Notes: generated by a model from the letters alone, not told the origin. Counted from the stretch's first letter, positions 23,346 to 37,325 are shown. The stretch is DNA of 64,000 nucleotides from Adenanthera pavonina (GCA_026686845.1 JAIVEN010000007.1:33167001-33231000); one strand, 5' to 3'. Program-made: numbers and translations.

Positions 23346-26300
23346 TACTGGTGAGAGAGTGTTTCTGGGAGCACCGTGCCTCGACGCGTGTCGATATGTG
23401 AGAGTTCTGACTATTTGAGGGTGTGTTTCCGTCATCCACGTGGCGTAAAGGTACTGGATGTTTCTGTGCTCTTTGTAGACGACTGTGACTTATCCAGAAA
23501 ATGACAGCGCATGCGGGAGTGTCTGTCTCGGAGTGAGACGGACAATTTGGGAATTAAAGGTTAAAATTAAGGGCGTCTTTGGAATTAGATAACAATACAA
23601 AACTCAATTTTTTTAAATTATTTTTTTAATACCAAATAGTTGTAAGTCCTTTTGAGCTCCACGTGATCTAAATTGATTAATTGAGTAAGTTCGGACTACT
23701 TGTAAATTATAAAATTTGGGAAATATGAGAATTATAAAATTCTTCATTATTGGTTAGAGCACAAAAAAATAGCATGTTTGGACATTTCTTTGGAAGTCTG
23801 AGCTTGGGTTTAAAAATAAGATTTGAGTATAAATTGATGTTTGGCTCACTTTTTAAACTTCATTCTTAGAACTTATTTTTCTTCCAAACTCAAGCTAATA
23901 AATTGGAGAAAATACTTTTTAGTTGCAATAAAAGTATTTAAATATAAATTATGTTACAATAAATATATTTTTATTTTAACTTTATTTTAATAGATTTTAT
24001 TTTATTCTAACTTAAAATCAAATAAGCCCTAGATAGATTTGGCCATGTAATTTTTGTTTGGAGAAAGATAAGTTAATCTAGGAGTTATCTAAGTTTGCAC
24101 ATATAACTTGTAAATTTCCCAAAAAGAAACATGTAAATTAAGTGAATTAGATTGCAATGATTGTAAAAGTATACAAGTTAATAAAATTTTAAACACACCT
24201 TTATTTGGGAGGGGTTAAACACATCAATCAAGTAAATTCAAATTATTTTGACGACCAATCTCATAATTTTCTAAGAGATATGTATATATGATTTACCTAA
24301 TTATTCTGTCATATCTATGTAAAGCTATTGATATCACACTATATGAAAATGTATTAAATCACCACCACCTTTTTTTTAAATTATAATTTATGATAGGGGT
24401 GAAGTATTTATATTTTTATAATATATCAATTAGAATTTTTTATCTTCAAATCAAAATTTTTCAGTTCATGAAAAAATAAATATTTCTCTCATCTGTCCGT
24501 CACGAAATAGCAGACGCAACACGCGCATGGTGCGTCAACACACCGAAACAAGACCTCCTAATTATTAATACTATTAAATAGTTCCAATAAGATTTAATTT
24601 GATGGCAATTATCTCCAAAATTAAAAGATCTAAATTTTAATTTCAGTCAGAACTTAAAAAGGCCAAGTCAGAGTGTTTAAATTTGGGCCAAAAAGCTTTC
24701 GCTTGAGCCCAACTTCTCCTCGTCTGTACACGCGACCATAAAATCCTATTTGACTCTGTTACTGATGAAACTTTTATGGGCTTTCAAGGCCTCTCAAAGT
24801 AAGAGCAGAGCTTCCCCCTAACTTGTTGGTTAATCTTACCAAAAAAAAAAAACCTTGGGTGGTTAAAATAGGGTAGAGTGAGTAAGACCGAAATGGTGAT
24901 CAGAATTCAAAGTCAATACAGGTTTACTGATCAGAATTTGAGAAAGAAAATGGGGGGAAAAAAAATCAAAACGGTGGAACGTTTGAATCATGGAATCAAA
25001 AGGGAAAAGACAAAGAAGAAGTAGGTAAATAAATAGGGTGTAGGGAAAGTGGAAGGTGGGGGCAAAATATGAAGCCAACTTAGAGTGTCGTATTATCTGT
25101 TAGCCGACCAAAGAGAAAATAATAGACGTCTGAGTGACAAACACATGACACACACCACCACCAACACATTGCCTCTTTCTCTTTCTTTTTTTTAACAACC
25201 AACCATCCGGTTCCCTCTTGTGCTTCACGACGCCGGCTTCTCCCCGTCTCTCTGTGTATTAAATCATTGATAACTTCTTTGGACTTTAATTAATCTGGTC
25301 AAACTGGTTAAGATCATAAGGATGATAAAGCTTTATCAATGAGTATTTAACATAATTGCATATTCTAGGCTTGAATCTAGTTGAGCGGCATGCTCGTTAG
25401 TCTTGTTTTTCTACTTTAAAACTCCTTTCTCTATTAATATATTTATTTATTGAAAAGAAAGTGATTCAAAAGAATATGAGTGTGTGTGAGACTTATATTT
25501 ATACTTGTGATCTCTCTCTTTTTAGTGGGTGATTAAAATAGACATATCACAACTCAAAAAGTTTGTATTAAAGTAGTTATAAATTATTCACCAATAAAAT
25601 TTTCATATTGATTATTATTTTCTATATATATATATATTTTTTTTTCAAATGCCCCGTATATCATACTTGTATATGAGAAATTGATATAAAAATGTGATTA
25701 TGGGGGCATACATCTCATCTTTATATTTATTATTATTTTTTTAATTCTGCTTCATTACATTATATGCATTTATTTAAAAAAAAATTCTAGATCTTTGTTC
25801 CTCACACAATTTTTGGAATAATTATGTTTAAAAACATGCATTCTATGGATAACCAACCAGTGTGAATTTGTGCATAAAATAAGAAAAATAAGTCCTACTA
25901 TTCATAGTTTGTTTATTTATGATGTAACATAGTCTGTTAAAGTTTATTAAAGATATTCATGTACATAAGATGTATGTGTCTATATATACACATAGTTCAA
26001 TACAGAAGATGTGTGGGGAAATTTGATGAGGGTCAGCTTCCTTTACGGCCTGATAAAAGGCAATAGTGTGACACATTAAATAAAGACCGCCAAAAGCCGT
26101 CCTGTTTAATGGGGAACAAATGAACAGGACCAAACATCAATTACTATGTATAATATGTATAACCTCTTTCTTTCTGGTTTACCTATCCCTGCTACCTCAT
26201 GTCTGGCCATCTCTTCTGCATCTGGACAACCTAGGATTGACACTGCCTTGCCAAGACGGACTTTTAGGTAGATTCCCTGCATATATGCATGCACACAACA

Positions 26301-27304
26301 AGAAATGTATATTAGATCCCATCTCCAGGGTGTCTGCTGCTTCACAGACACCTTAGATCTCCTGTGTCATATTCTAGAGATGTTACTCTAATATATTTGT
26401 TATTGACTTGGTGTTCACAGGCTTGTCAGACAATGACAATTCAACAAGTTGGGAGCCATAAAGGGAAGTGGTTGTGGGAGATGGAACCTAATTTCTCTGG
26501 TCCTAGCTCAATTACATAATTGCAAGTAACCCCGTGCATTGCACAAAGTTTGAAATGAGTCGCATTATTCATAGTTAATGAATTATATGATTTTTTTCTA
26601 GATTTTATTATATATATATAGATATATATACTGATGGTGATTATTAATATTAACCCTTTTAGAATCTCCTACAGCCTCAAAACTCTCTTCTGATTGGATT
26701 AGCTCCTTGCATTTAAGATAAGTGCAATCAACTTACGAAAACAAATCAAAATTTACAGACATCCATTTTACTAAATTCTTATGCACGATTCCCAAATATC
26801 TTAAATCCAGTAAGTGTATTTTTGTCATAAGGCACCGATATCTAGTCGTATCTGAAGTTGAAAACTTATTAAAGAATTGTGCATTGAGTGTATTAGGAGG
26901 CAGTACCTTGTTGACGGATAGAAACCTCAAACAGATGCCATCCAGTGAAAAAATAAAAATAAAATAGAAGAGAAGCCTGGCTTAACTGGTAATCTTTGTA
27001 TTTATTTCAGAAGTAATATATATAATATATAATGTATAATGAAGCTCTAGCTCGCTTTCTATGAGAATATAGGTATTATTCTTGAATAATATCAATATCA
27101 TTGTTCTATTCGCACAGAATATACTTTTATTTTGTGTTTGTAGCTAGTTCTGCCGCATTAAAAACAAGAAGAATATTCTGATTACTACAAGTTAAAAAGG
27201 GAAACCAACTTGTTCTTATGAGCCTATAGTGATTAGAAGTCTCGAATCACTATAAGCCTCTCCTATTCTTTTCTTGCAGGTTTCTTCAGGCACCTCAAGC
27301 TGCA
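23346..27304. other. Intergenic region between divergent NF-YC and GRAS genes
   Basis: About 4 kb, strongly AT-rich, containing both promoters. An acceptor TTCTTGCAG at 27271-27279 suggests a leader intron in the GRAS transcript. A hAT-like MITE is possible around 23775-24035 (starts GCATGTTTGG, ends near AATAAGCCCT), but its ends do not pair well. AT microsatellites lie at about 25622-25640 and 26611-26629. No ORF looks genuine. Confidence 0.45.
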
Positions 27305-28930
27305 ATGGAAGATGTGAACATCTGGCTATCCTTCTCCATGAATGAGGATCTCAATCATGATTTCGCCATTAGAAGGTTCTGCCAAGCAAGAATAGAGCAA
27401 GAGCAAGGAGATCAGAGCCAAGATCATCATCAAGAAGCACCGCCAACAGTACCTGATGAAACTGAACTGTGTTCTTCTGATGCTGCCACCACCAGCAGTC
27501 CATATCTGGCTTCTTCAGATGTTGATGAATTTGTTGATAGCTTCATCAACATGGATCAGCATGATGATAATGAGTATGCCAATGAAGAAGATCAAGAACC
27601 TCAAGGGAATCATCATCGTGATCAAACTTATGATCACTTCATGGTGAATGATGAAGATGAGATTGATCCATTCTCTATGATGAATGAAGAAGCTTATGGC
27701 TATGTTCCAATCACAATAGAGGAAGAAGAAATGGGGATGAAGGGCTCCTTTGGTGCAGAAGAGATGAGCCTTGGTATGGACAAAGGGCTAGACTTGGTTC
27801 ATATGCTATTGGCTTGTGCCGAGGCTGTGAGCTGCAGAGACACGCAGCAGGCAGACTTGCTACTTGGAAAAGTTTGGGCTTTGGCTAGTCCTTGGGGTGA
27901 CTCATTACAGAGAGTCGCCTATTGTTTTGCCGAAGGATTGAAGTGTAGACTGTCACTTCTTCCTCACAATGTCCCTGCAAATAGTACAGTAAAAAACAGT
28001 ACTGCTATGGATGCCTCTCTGGTAACAAGGCAGATGAAGTTGGAAGCTTTTCATCTCCTGTACCAAACTACACCATATATTGCTTTTGGTTACATGGCTG
28101 CAAATGAAGCTATATGCCAAGCATCACAAGGCAAGGGCTCTTTACACATAATTGATCTAGGGATGGAACATACCCTACAATGGTCTTCCTTGATAAGGGC
28201 TCTTGCCTCAAGGCCTGAGGGGGCTCCAAGTCTCCGGATCACCGGGTTAATCAACTATGATGATGAAGAACTGAAACTTCAGTCTAGCATGAGTTTGCTA
28301 GTGGAGGAAGCAAGCTCATTTGGGATAGCATTGAAGTTCCACATAATATCAGAGCCAGCAACCCCATCTCTTCTAACTAAGGAGAAGCTGAACTTGAGAG
28401 AAGGAGAAGCCTTGTTTGTTAATTGCATCCTGCACTTGCACAATTATGTCAAAGAAAGTAGGGGCTATCTCAAGGAAATTCTGCAATCAATCAAGAAGTT
28501 AGGTCCTACTGCTCTTACTGTGGTAGAACAAGATTCAAACCACAATGGGCCTTTCTTTCTAGGGAGGTTTCTGGAATCAGTACACTATTACTCTGCCATT
28601 TTCGACTCACTGGAGGCAAGCATGCCGAGAAATAGCCAGCAGAGGATGAAAATTGAAAGAGTACACTTTGCAGAAGAGATTCGCAACATTGTAGCTTATG
28701 AAGGCCCTGATAGGATGGAAAGGCATGAGAGTGTAGAACGATGGCGAAGGCAATTGGGACGAGTGGGGTTCCAAGTCATGGCACTGAAGTGCACAAGTCA
28801 AGCTAGAATGATGCTTTCCGTTTATGATTGTGATGGATATACATTGTCCAGTGAGAAGGGTTGCCTTCTGCTAGGGTGGAGAGGAAGGTCAATAATGATG
28901 GCTTCAGCTTGGCAAGTTGCAACTGTATAA
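27305..28930 (+). CDS. GRAS-family transcription factor (no DELLA domain)
   Basis: Single-exon, 541-residue plant transcriptional regulator. The N-terminal part (residues 1-150) is acidic and disordered, rich in Asp, Glu, His and Gln, with no DELLA or TVHYNP motif. The GRAS domain runs from about residue 160 to the end: leucine-rich region LDLVHMLLACAEAV, VHIID-type motif LHIIDLGMEHTLQW, second leucine-rich region, PFYRE-type segment (VVEQDSNHNGPFFLGRFLES) and SAW end WRGRSIMMASAWQVA. The VHIID core is divergent (IIDLGMEH). A miR171 target site as in HAM-type genes was not seen. A splice acceptor 25 bp upstream suggests a 5' leader intron. Databases often label relatives DELLA-like, but the missing DELLA motif argues against gibberellin-dependent turnover. 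The exact subfamily is not settled. Confidence 0.95.
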   Translation: MEDVNIWLSFSMNEDLNHDFAIRRFCQARIEQEQGDQSQDHHQEAPPTVPDETELCSSDAATTSSPYLASSDVDEFVDSFINMDQHDDNEYANEEDQEPQGNHHRDQTYDHFMVNDEDEIDPFSMMNEEAYGYVPITIEEEEMGMKGSFGAEEMSLGMDKGLDLVHMLLACAEAVSCRDTQQADLLLGKVWALASPWGDSLQRVAYCFAEGLKCRLSLLPHNVPANSTVKNSTAMDASLVTRQMKLEAFHLLYQTTPYIAFGYMAANEAICQASQGKGSLHIIDLGMEHTLQWSSLIRALASRPEGAPSLRITGLINYDDEELKLQSSMSLLVEEASSFGIALKFHIISEPATPSLLTKEKLNLREGEALFVNCILHLHNYVKESRGYLKEILQSIKKLGPTALTVVEQDSNHNGPFFLGRFLESVHYYSAIFDSLEASMPRNSQQRMKIERVHFAEEIRNIVAYEGPDRMERHESVERWRRQLGRVGFQVMALKCTSQARMMLSVYDCDGYTLSSEKGCLLLGWRGRSIMMASAWQVATV

Positions 28931-30141
28931 TGTCTTCTTGAAAAAATCTTGGAAAATCGGGAAGAGAAATGTAAGCAAATCAGGCTTGTTATTTTCATGA
29001 TATCTGGCCGTGACATATTTACATGTTTATTCATCATTAACTTGATCTATTTATCTTTCATAAAGGGGGAAAAATGACAGAAGAACGATTGCACTCTCAT
29101 TCCTATACCATGATTTGTTTCTTCAACGTGAGATCAATATCAAATAAAGTCAAATTATCTTCTACCTCTTCATGAACCTTTCACACCCTGAAAAGGTTAA
29201 ATTTTGTAAGAAATGTTGAGTTAGCTATTTATGATTCTGATTCTTGATTATGTCTGGATCAATGTTCTTAAACCATATATTGAAGCAAGGAAAATAATCT
29301 GCAATCTCAAAAAGGCCCAAAAGTAGAACCACTTTAACCAGTTTCTAAATATCACTTCTGAACTTGCCAAGATAGTTGAAATAACAAAATTTGCTTCCAC
29401 TTTTATATAGAGTAAGAATCAATTTCAAGTAAATTTTCTGCTCTTGATCTTTTGGGTTTACTATCTATGAGACCATGCTAGTTCTCCCAACAATATCCTT
29501 ATAAGGTCTTTTGCAAGTAGCAGTACAAATGTATATTTACAATTTTGAAAGAAATTATTTGAATAAATTAAAGTATATGGAGAAATAGATGTGTAAAATA
29601 AATGAGAAAAATTGCATTTTGTTTGACCTCTGGCTGCAAAAGGAGAGGAGGACAAAATTTAGTTTAATACAACTGAATGTTAGAATTTGATCATGTTACA
29701 AAAGCTGTTGGTCAAGACAGTTAAATCTTCCCTTGGTATATCTCTGTTTCTCCACTTTAGGTTGTTTCCACTTTCCAGAACATCTAGTTCTGTAACATAC
29801 AGAGACACAAAAATCAACCCTTCAGTTTCAAGTTCATTCCATCGAGCTAAGATCACACTGATTTAAAAGAAAAGGTAGGAAAGAAAGGCAACAACATAAT
29901 TGTCCAAGATTGACAGTGCAAAATACCATTACATACGAAAATATTAATTACTATGATTTTTATGTGGTTTGGCACACAATATATTCAGTAACCAGGAAAA
30001 AAAGGCGGGGAAAACAGAATTTTACAACAACAATCCTTTATGTACTATATTGCTGGACCTTTGTGTGTATATATATATATACACACCATATTTGCAGGGC
30101 AAATGAATGATGAACTCAAGGGCATCAGATCTGTTGAGCAA
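28931..30141. other. Convergent intergenic spacer, GRAS to kinase copy A
   Basis: About 1.2 kb between the two stop codons, holding both 3' untranslated regions. A short TA/TATACA microsatellite lies at about 30065-30086. Nothing else recognised. Confidence 0.5.
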
Positions 30142-33100
30142 TCATTTAGATGCCTTATAGCCTTGCCCTTTGGTCTGACTAGCAGCTGCAGACATCACTC
30201 GTAAGCGGCGAGCAATTTCTGTGAAAGATGGCCTGGCTCCAGGGTTAGGTGCCCAACACTGCTCCATTAGTTGCCGCCACTCAGGATCACAGTAACTGGG
30301 GATAGTTGGCCTTAATGTGTTATTTACAATACCTCCTGCTTGTAGTTTGTGTATCACAGAGACAGTGAGAAGCCAACAACATCATTACAGGAAAACAAAG
30401 TTAAAGGTGAAATGAAAGGATGCACAGGCAACATAGCCTGATACTTGACATTCAAAACTCAAACTTAGAATATCTTTAAATCCATTCTCAGACATTCAAA
30501 ACTCAAACTTAGAATATCTTTAAATCCATTCTCAATCATTTGTCATTTTTACATAAGACAGGCACCTGATTATCTCCTAGTGATCTGTTATGAATCTGAT
30601 ATTACTTGTAAAACAACGGAAAGTGAAGCCAAATCAAACTAGAAAAACTTTAAACAAAGTTCAAACAGATTTTCAGGTAAAGGAATATTTCAATGGAATT
30701 CAAAAAGTCGATTAAGGAAACCAACGAACATAGAACGTGCCATATGATTGACATACTTTACGAAAGTAATGGCAGAATAATTCAGTCCAAAAAGATGATA
30801 GAAAGCTCATAATTCTCTAACTAAATATTAATCTGATCATACAACTCTGTGACCTTACAGAAGCAACGTCTGCCCAGGAAACTGATCATATCAAGTAAGA
30901 AGCACCAAAACAAACTCAAGTTCCAATACCACAATTGACATAATAAGATGGATGAGCTTTTCCAACGAGAAAGGTTTTCTCGCCTTGATTATCTTTTCTT
31001 CATATTGTATCATGGGTGTATAGGTAATTTATTGATTTGGTCCAAAAGTAGGTTATTTGGATCAGCACATTGTATGTGTGTCAATTTATAGGCCATAGTT
31101 TAGTTTGATTTAGCCATATGGAATTTTTATTTCAATTGTTAGTGGCAGTTATTGACCTATGCCTTAAATATTCATCCATTTGATCTTGCATTAAATTACG
31201 CTTATTCAAAAGTGTAACCGAATTATCATGAGTTATCAGTGAAAATTCCATTGGTTAAGACTTGTACCTTTGAAAGGTGGAAGAAAACTTGAGGTCAAGC
31301 AACTACAGGCAGTTTTAAGAAGGGAAGAGAAAGAAACAAACCTATTATTGCACCATAGTGCATATTAGCATATGGTTCTTCACCAGTAAGAATCTCCCAT
31401 AATACAATGCCAAACGAGAACACATCAACCTAGAGAGTGACAAAATAGTGGTATCAATCAATGCTTGCAAAGGAATATTAAGTTCATACACAGTAAAGAT
31501 AATGAGAGACCACTAAAACAGTCCCATGGAGCATGAATCTACATATGATTGATTTTCTTTTCAATGCTGTAAGAACTAGACAAAAAATATCGGAAGGCCC
31601 CAAAGAAATGATTTTGGGTGCAGTACATTAGTGAACAAGTGAAATTAAAGAAAATTTCAATTATAATGCCCAAAATAAAAGCATGTACACAGTGAAAGAA
31701 TAGAATGAGGTGTCAGGAACAATAGTTCTCCTGAGAAATGGATACAAGATTTCTAGCTGATAAGAGACTTGTCTGAGATACAGACAATTCTAAGATCTAA
31801 AGGAGATCAAATAAATGTCACTTTTTATTTTTTGGGGTCACCATAAAAGTGTTCTATTCTAGTGATTAAAATTTCAGATAAGAATGTGAAATTTTACCTT
31901 TTCTGAGACCTTATTGCTGCTGCCATTCAAAAGCTCAGGTGCCATCCAAGGTAGGGTTCCACGCACACCACCAGAAACCAGGGTATTTCGTTTAATTTTT
32001 GACAGGCCAAAATCACCAACCTGGAAAAAGAGCACGTTTATTAACTTCTTAAACAGTCAAGACAAGTTGCAAAAGGGAATACTTTCCAACATAAATACCT
32101 TGCATATTGGTCGCAAAGGATCCTTTAAGTTCACAAGCAAATTGTCACATTTCAAGTCAAAATGCACAATATTTTTAGAGTGCAAATATTCCATTCCAAA
32201 AGCTGCATCCATGGCAATTATCAGCCTCTTGCGGCGATCTAGATACCTGGGACCGAGATCATGTAAAAATCCAAAGAATGTAATCATTCAGAAATTTATA
32301 TAAGTATTCCCTTAACATAACAACAAGTAGGTAATGGTATCAAATGTTTATGTTATTTACTGATTGTGCAAGCTATAATTACTAGCAACAAGATGTCAGG
32401 GTTTCGATTGCAGTCAGTGATATTGTCATTATCATGTCAGTTTCTTTCAAACAATTTAAGGGGTAGCAGGCATAAATCTTGTAATTTCACTGCACCATAG
32501 TTGGTATAAGTACTTTGAGGATATTAGTTGAATAAAACCCTCAATAGAAATGCAATAACTCAGGACAGACCATTACCTATCCTTACGAAGCAAAACATGC
32601 CTTAGAGAACCATCTACCATGAACTCTGTAACAGTGGCTAATGTTCCTCCTGGTCCGTCCTGCACTACTCCATAAAATGCCACTACATTTGGGTGATGAA
32701 GCTTGGAAAGTATGTCAGCTTCCCGCCAAAATTCTACTGTCTGAATTGAAGCAAAGATGGTCAATATAAAACCTCTAAAAAGTCACTATTGTGCTTACCT
32801 ACATATACATTCCTTCTCACGAATGAGTGGCATGAAAATAAAATGTAACTATGACATAAAAAAGAGCAAATGAAACAACAATTACTCCATGAGATTCAAA
32901 GGCATTGAAGAATAAATTACCAGTCTCTCTTGTTCTGAAGATCTACCAGTGAAGCAGCTTTTCTTTATTCTTTTAATGGCAACATCTGTTCCCCGCCACT
33001 TTCCATGGTATACAGTCCCAAAGGTTCCTGAACCCAATTCTTTCAGCTCTTCAAGATCTTCATTATTTATGAGCTGCTATGAGCATAAAATCTATCATAA

Positions 33101-36100
33101 ATGTATGTAATCTTGTATACCTTTAATCTAATAATGTCACTCTGGTTAGCAATATTCTAATATTCTTTGTTTCAGAAGAAAATTCAGATATAATGTATCA
33201 TCAAAAGGGCACGAGAAAAGTAAATATGAGTCTAGATCCCCCAAAGTTCTTTGCTGTAAATCTCCTATAATAGATGATCCTTTTTCAGAAAATACACCCA
33301 AGAATTATACCTGCAAAGTACTGATGTCAATATCCTCCAAAGAACGATCTTGCAGATGACCAATATTCCCTGCTTCATTCTTGCCATCCTAAATTCAATC
33401 CATTACAAAATTTATCAGTGGAAAAGTATTCTCGTCTAGATTTGTTTTCCATAAGAAAAGCCATTTCAAGCATACCTCATACTCAGACTCTTTTACTCTT
33501 ATGTTTCCCTTTATTGGATCCAAATTCTTGCTTTCAGTCTCTGTAACTTGGGTTTGATCATAGTTTGGATGCAGAACAGTCGCCTCTGTTTTAGTTATAG
33601 GCAAATTTTTCTGATTTTCTTCACCTAAATTGTGGCCTACTGAAACTCCATCAGCCTGCAGGGGTGCAACTTGCTGAGATCTACTATCTCCTTCGTGTAC
33701 ATTTATCAATGCAGATGAGAAACCAAGATGATCTTGATCAATTAGGGACACATTATCATACCCTTCATTCGCCAGCTTCTGAAAATATGACCACCTCTTG
33801 GGCTCATGATTTTCCACGTTTAAGCTCAAACCTGTTCTATCTGTTGGCAATGGACTAATTCGTGAGGAATCTTCAAAGAGTATTGCCTTGGAGAACATAT
33901 CATAAAGGAAATCACGGGGAAACCTGTCATCAATATCAATCATAATATCACCTTGAGCAGGTGTAGAAACAGCATCTGAGGGTCGAGCTTGAGAAACATC
34001 TTGGCTTACATTCCCAGCTAGAGCGAAGGGCTGTGGTTGAACCTCAGCCTCATTACCGGATTCTTTGGTAGATGCCTCACCCAAATTAAGGTCAGAAGGA
34101 ACCTTGCGAAATGCTGGATGTTCAGTGCTGTTGGTTTCATCAACTAGGTGATTGTTATGGTTATCTTTAGATAAATTGGTTTCATTTTCAGATCTAAGGA
34201 CCCAATCCTCGTTTGCAGAAACTTTATTATCTGTGTTGTTTGCTACAGCTGGCTTCAACTCAGAATCCAAAGGCTGTGATAGCTTTGAACTCATCATACT
34301 TGTTGCATCTGGCAACTGTTTACGATTTTGTAGCTGGGCAAGCCCATCGCCAACAGCATGGCCATTTGCATTCAATGGTTTTGCTGTCATGCTTGACACT
34401 GCAGTCAGGTTTGACAGATTTCCAACGTGAAACTTATCACTTGATTCTGTGGTTGAATTCTGTTGGTTGAAGTCAAAGAGTAAATCAGACATGAGAACCT
34501 GCGAACCATGTGCATCATCTGACTTTGTGGATCTGTTCAGCAAATCTGCCTGCTCTCTAGGAATTCTCTCTGAATAATAGACTCTGTTGGGAAGTGCAGG
34601 TGGCTCAAGGCAACTCAAATCAATAACATTGGACTCAGCATCAACATAAGAAGGAGTGAAAGCATTAGTAGAGGTAGAATAGATGTCATCTTCACCAGAC
34701 TTTGGAATCTGTGTGGAATTCACTGCATTAACAAATGAAGAGGCCTCTTCATAATGTTGATGCTTGCCCTTGCTTTTTGAAGGCAATTTAGGTAGATGCA
34801 CCCCTGGTACAGCATTTGTAACTGATACTTCAGGAAAATTACCATGTAAATTGCCATCAAATGGCTGCGTCGGAACAGGATATGGCGTTTCCAAGGAAAA
34901 GCCTTTTCCAGAGTCATTTTCATGCTTAATGGAACTATCACCCCTTTTCTTTACTTGCATTGCTGGCATTTCTGAATTTTGTAGATGGCCTTCATTGATA
35001 ATTACTTGATTGTTTGGAACTTGAGTAGTTACAGAAACTGGAATCTGTCTAAGAGCTGAGTTGTTAGAAGAATCAAAGCCATCATGCACTGGATATTGAC
35101 CGGTTTCCCCATGCTGGCCACTATAAAACAATACATTGCTTTCATAAGCACTTGAAGCAGTTGGAATCATTGGTTGTGAAGACTGAATTCCCAATGATGA
35201 GTTAACATTGGCAGTCAAGGAAGAACTAGTAACACCAGTTGATTCTATCTGAGCTCTACCAGCCTCCCTCTCAATATTCTGACCATCTAGTTCGTGTAAA
35301 TTATCTGCAGAAGTGCTTGCAACATGAAGGGTTGAATGGTTCCTTGATCCAAAGTCCATGCCATTAACAGCCACTACATACTGGATTTCTGTATCACCAT
35401 CAACACTAGGATCATCCAAATCAATCATGGAAAACAGAAACATCCTGAGTTTTTGTGATCCTTCTCTGTTTTCTAGATCATGACATTCCTCCATCATATT
35501 CCGCAGATCCTCATCACTAGATACAGAAACCAAGGCATCCAGATCTTCCCCAGGGAGCTGATACTTTATAGCATGAGTTTCATTATAGATTGACAAGGCT
35601 TTCTGCATAAGCTCCTGCCAAGTTATGTCCTTTCTGATACTAATAATGCGTGTTTCACCTCCAACATATCTAAGCTTTCCATCACTGGGGCGTGGTAATA
35701 TTTTACCACCAAAGCTGCAAAGAACCTTCATCTTCATTGACGATCCGGCAGAAGCTCCAGAAGAAGCAAGACTACTAAGGACTTGGTTATTATCTTGATT
35801 AGATGAACTTCTAGCAATTGATCGAACTGACCCATAATTACTTCTGTCCCGTTGCATAGAAGAGCTTCTTCTGTCAAATTCTTTGGGACCTTTTTCAACT
35901 TTTGGGAGCATAGAAATATCTGAGCTGCTTTCAGATCCTGAATGACTAATGCCTAAAATTCCCTTCAGTTCCATATAACCTGTTGCGTAATTGGGATCAC
36001 CCATGATATTTGGAAAGACAGGCTGCCTGAGATTCACTCTATCTCTCATAAATTCAAGAGCAAATTCCTCACCAGTCTGAATGGAGTAATTAAGTACAGG

Positions 36101-36259
36101 TTTCTTATCTGACATATTACGATCAGCAGGCCTTGTGTTGATACGCATGCCATCCAGATGGTCGTGCACAGTAGACTGTGGTGCAGAATGGAATTCTTCA
36201 TTTCTAGGTTCCATTGTCTTGTACTGATGTTGTTTTTGCATTACAGGTTGTTGCATCAT
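30142..36259 (-). CDS. PB1-domain Raf-like MAPKKK, B4 group (tandem copy A)
   Basis: Ser/Thr kinase of the plant Raf-like B4 group (Arabidopsis RAF16/18/20/24 type), known to phosphorylate SnRK2 kinases in osmotic-stress signalling. Eight coding exons: 36259-33476, 33388-33311, 33073-32921, 32740-32577, 32246-32099, 32020-31898, 31429-31342, 30335-30142, summing to 3732 bp and 1243 residues. PB1 domain at about residues 175-265 ([15 protein letters not shown] start, [10 protein letters not shown] acidic end); a long disordered region follows to about 930. Kinase domain at about 962-1225: [13 protein letters not shown] loop, VAIKRIK lysine, catalytic HFDLKCDN with Asp1090, DFG at 1112, [12 protein letters not shown] in place of HRD is usual for this group. 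A 5' leader exon lies at about 37326-37600. Intact, and paired with copy B. Confidence 0.95.
30447..30534. repeat. Perfect 44-bp tandem duplication
   Basis: Two identical adjacent 44-bp units at 30447-30490 and 30491-30534, each starting GACATTCAAAACTC and ending CCATTCTCA. It lies in the last intron of kinase copy A. Complete identity implies a recent event. Confidence 0.93.
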
Positions 36260-37325
36260 AGCATGATTTGTGACATTAAATGCTGGGATTTACTGTGATG
36301 CCACAATAATGGGACAACACACAACAGTCATGTCAAAAGAATGCATCTGATGCTATAAATTTAGTTTCTGAATCTCATAGACAGGATATTTAACAACCCC
36401 AAGTATGAAATCTTTCAATATAGCTGCAAAAGAAGCTTTACTGACTCTAATTTAAGTCACCAAGATTAAATATGGCGATGCTTCAGCAATCTCCAGAACT
36501 TTCTAGGCTTACAACTAGTTTAGACAAGCAATCTAACTTTACATAATGACACCTGTAGGCATAAAATAGAAAAAGTTTGATAGATTAACACAGATGTGAT
36601 GAAAGACAAAAACAAATACATATTTGTTTGAACAGACACAAAATTATAAATCACAACATGTTCAATAAAATTATAAAACTATATCACCAAAAGTCTAGCC
36701 TATGGTAACCAGAAGCACCATATACCATCAGGGCTTTGTTCGGTCTAACAGCTCAACCTTTTGGGATGATTTGGTTCTTGATATTGAGTTTCAGATGCAT
36801 AGTTGGTAATAAATTCTCTCAAGCTTTTATTGTACTGGAATGTACTGTATTTTATTAGTTGAGTTTTTGACATCGTGTTGTGCATCATATAGTTGCTTTT
36901 ATGGAAGTTGAGGTCTTCCCAATCAAACCCAGAGGATCTTCAAATCTCAAAGACCAAATACTTAGACACTCAAACGCTAACAGTACAGCGTCCTAGAAGC
37001 ATGGCAAACACCAACAAGAAAAGGACGAAGAAAAAATTACCCATCATTTTTATTGTATAGCACATGCAAATACCAAATGGAAAGACAAAAAAGAACCATC
37101 AATTTGGATCATCTATTAATCCTTATATCTGATCACTTCGGTTCAACCCTCTTTCGATCTTAAAATCTGAAGTTATTAAACTGGGTTTCCACAATCAAAG
37201 CATAAGATACATAAATTATAATTGGAAAACTTCAGTTGACTGAGAAGATCAGCCAGAAAAATTGAAGATAATTAGAAACATAGCTAAATCAGTAAAATTC
37301 ATATGAAACCAAATCAATTGAATAC
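36260..37325 (-). other. 5' leader intron of kinase copy A
   Basis: AT-rich, with no coding potential. The donor (CAATCAG|GTATTC on the minus strand) is at 37325/37326; the acceptor is one of two AG sites at about 36285-36300. Kinase copy B has the same arrangement. Confidence 0.6.

Noticed and set aside
23775..24035. Possible hAT-like MITE between NF-YC and GRAS
   Set aside because: The proposed ends (GCATGTTTGG and AATAAGCCCT) do not form a convincing inverted repeat and no target duplication is visible.
26106..26356. Overlapping ORFs of about 80 codons on both strands upstream of the GRAS gene
   Set aside because: Mirror-image frames with no known domain. I also looked for microRNA hairpins (miR164, miR171, miR394 types) here and found none.
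30447..30534. Considered as the start of a CRISPR-like or regulatory array
   Set aside because: Only two perfect adjacent units with no spacers; a simple tandem duplication.
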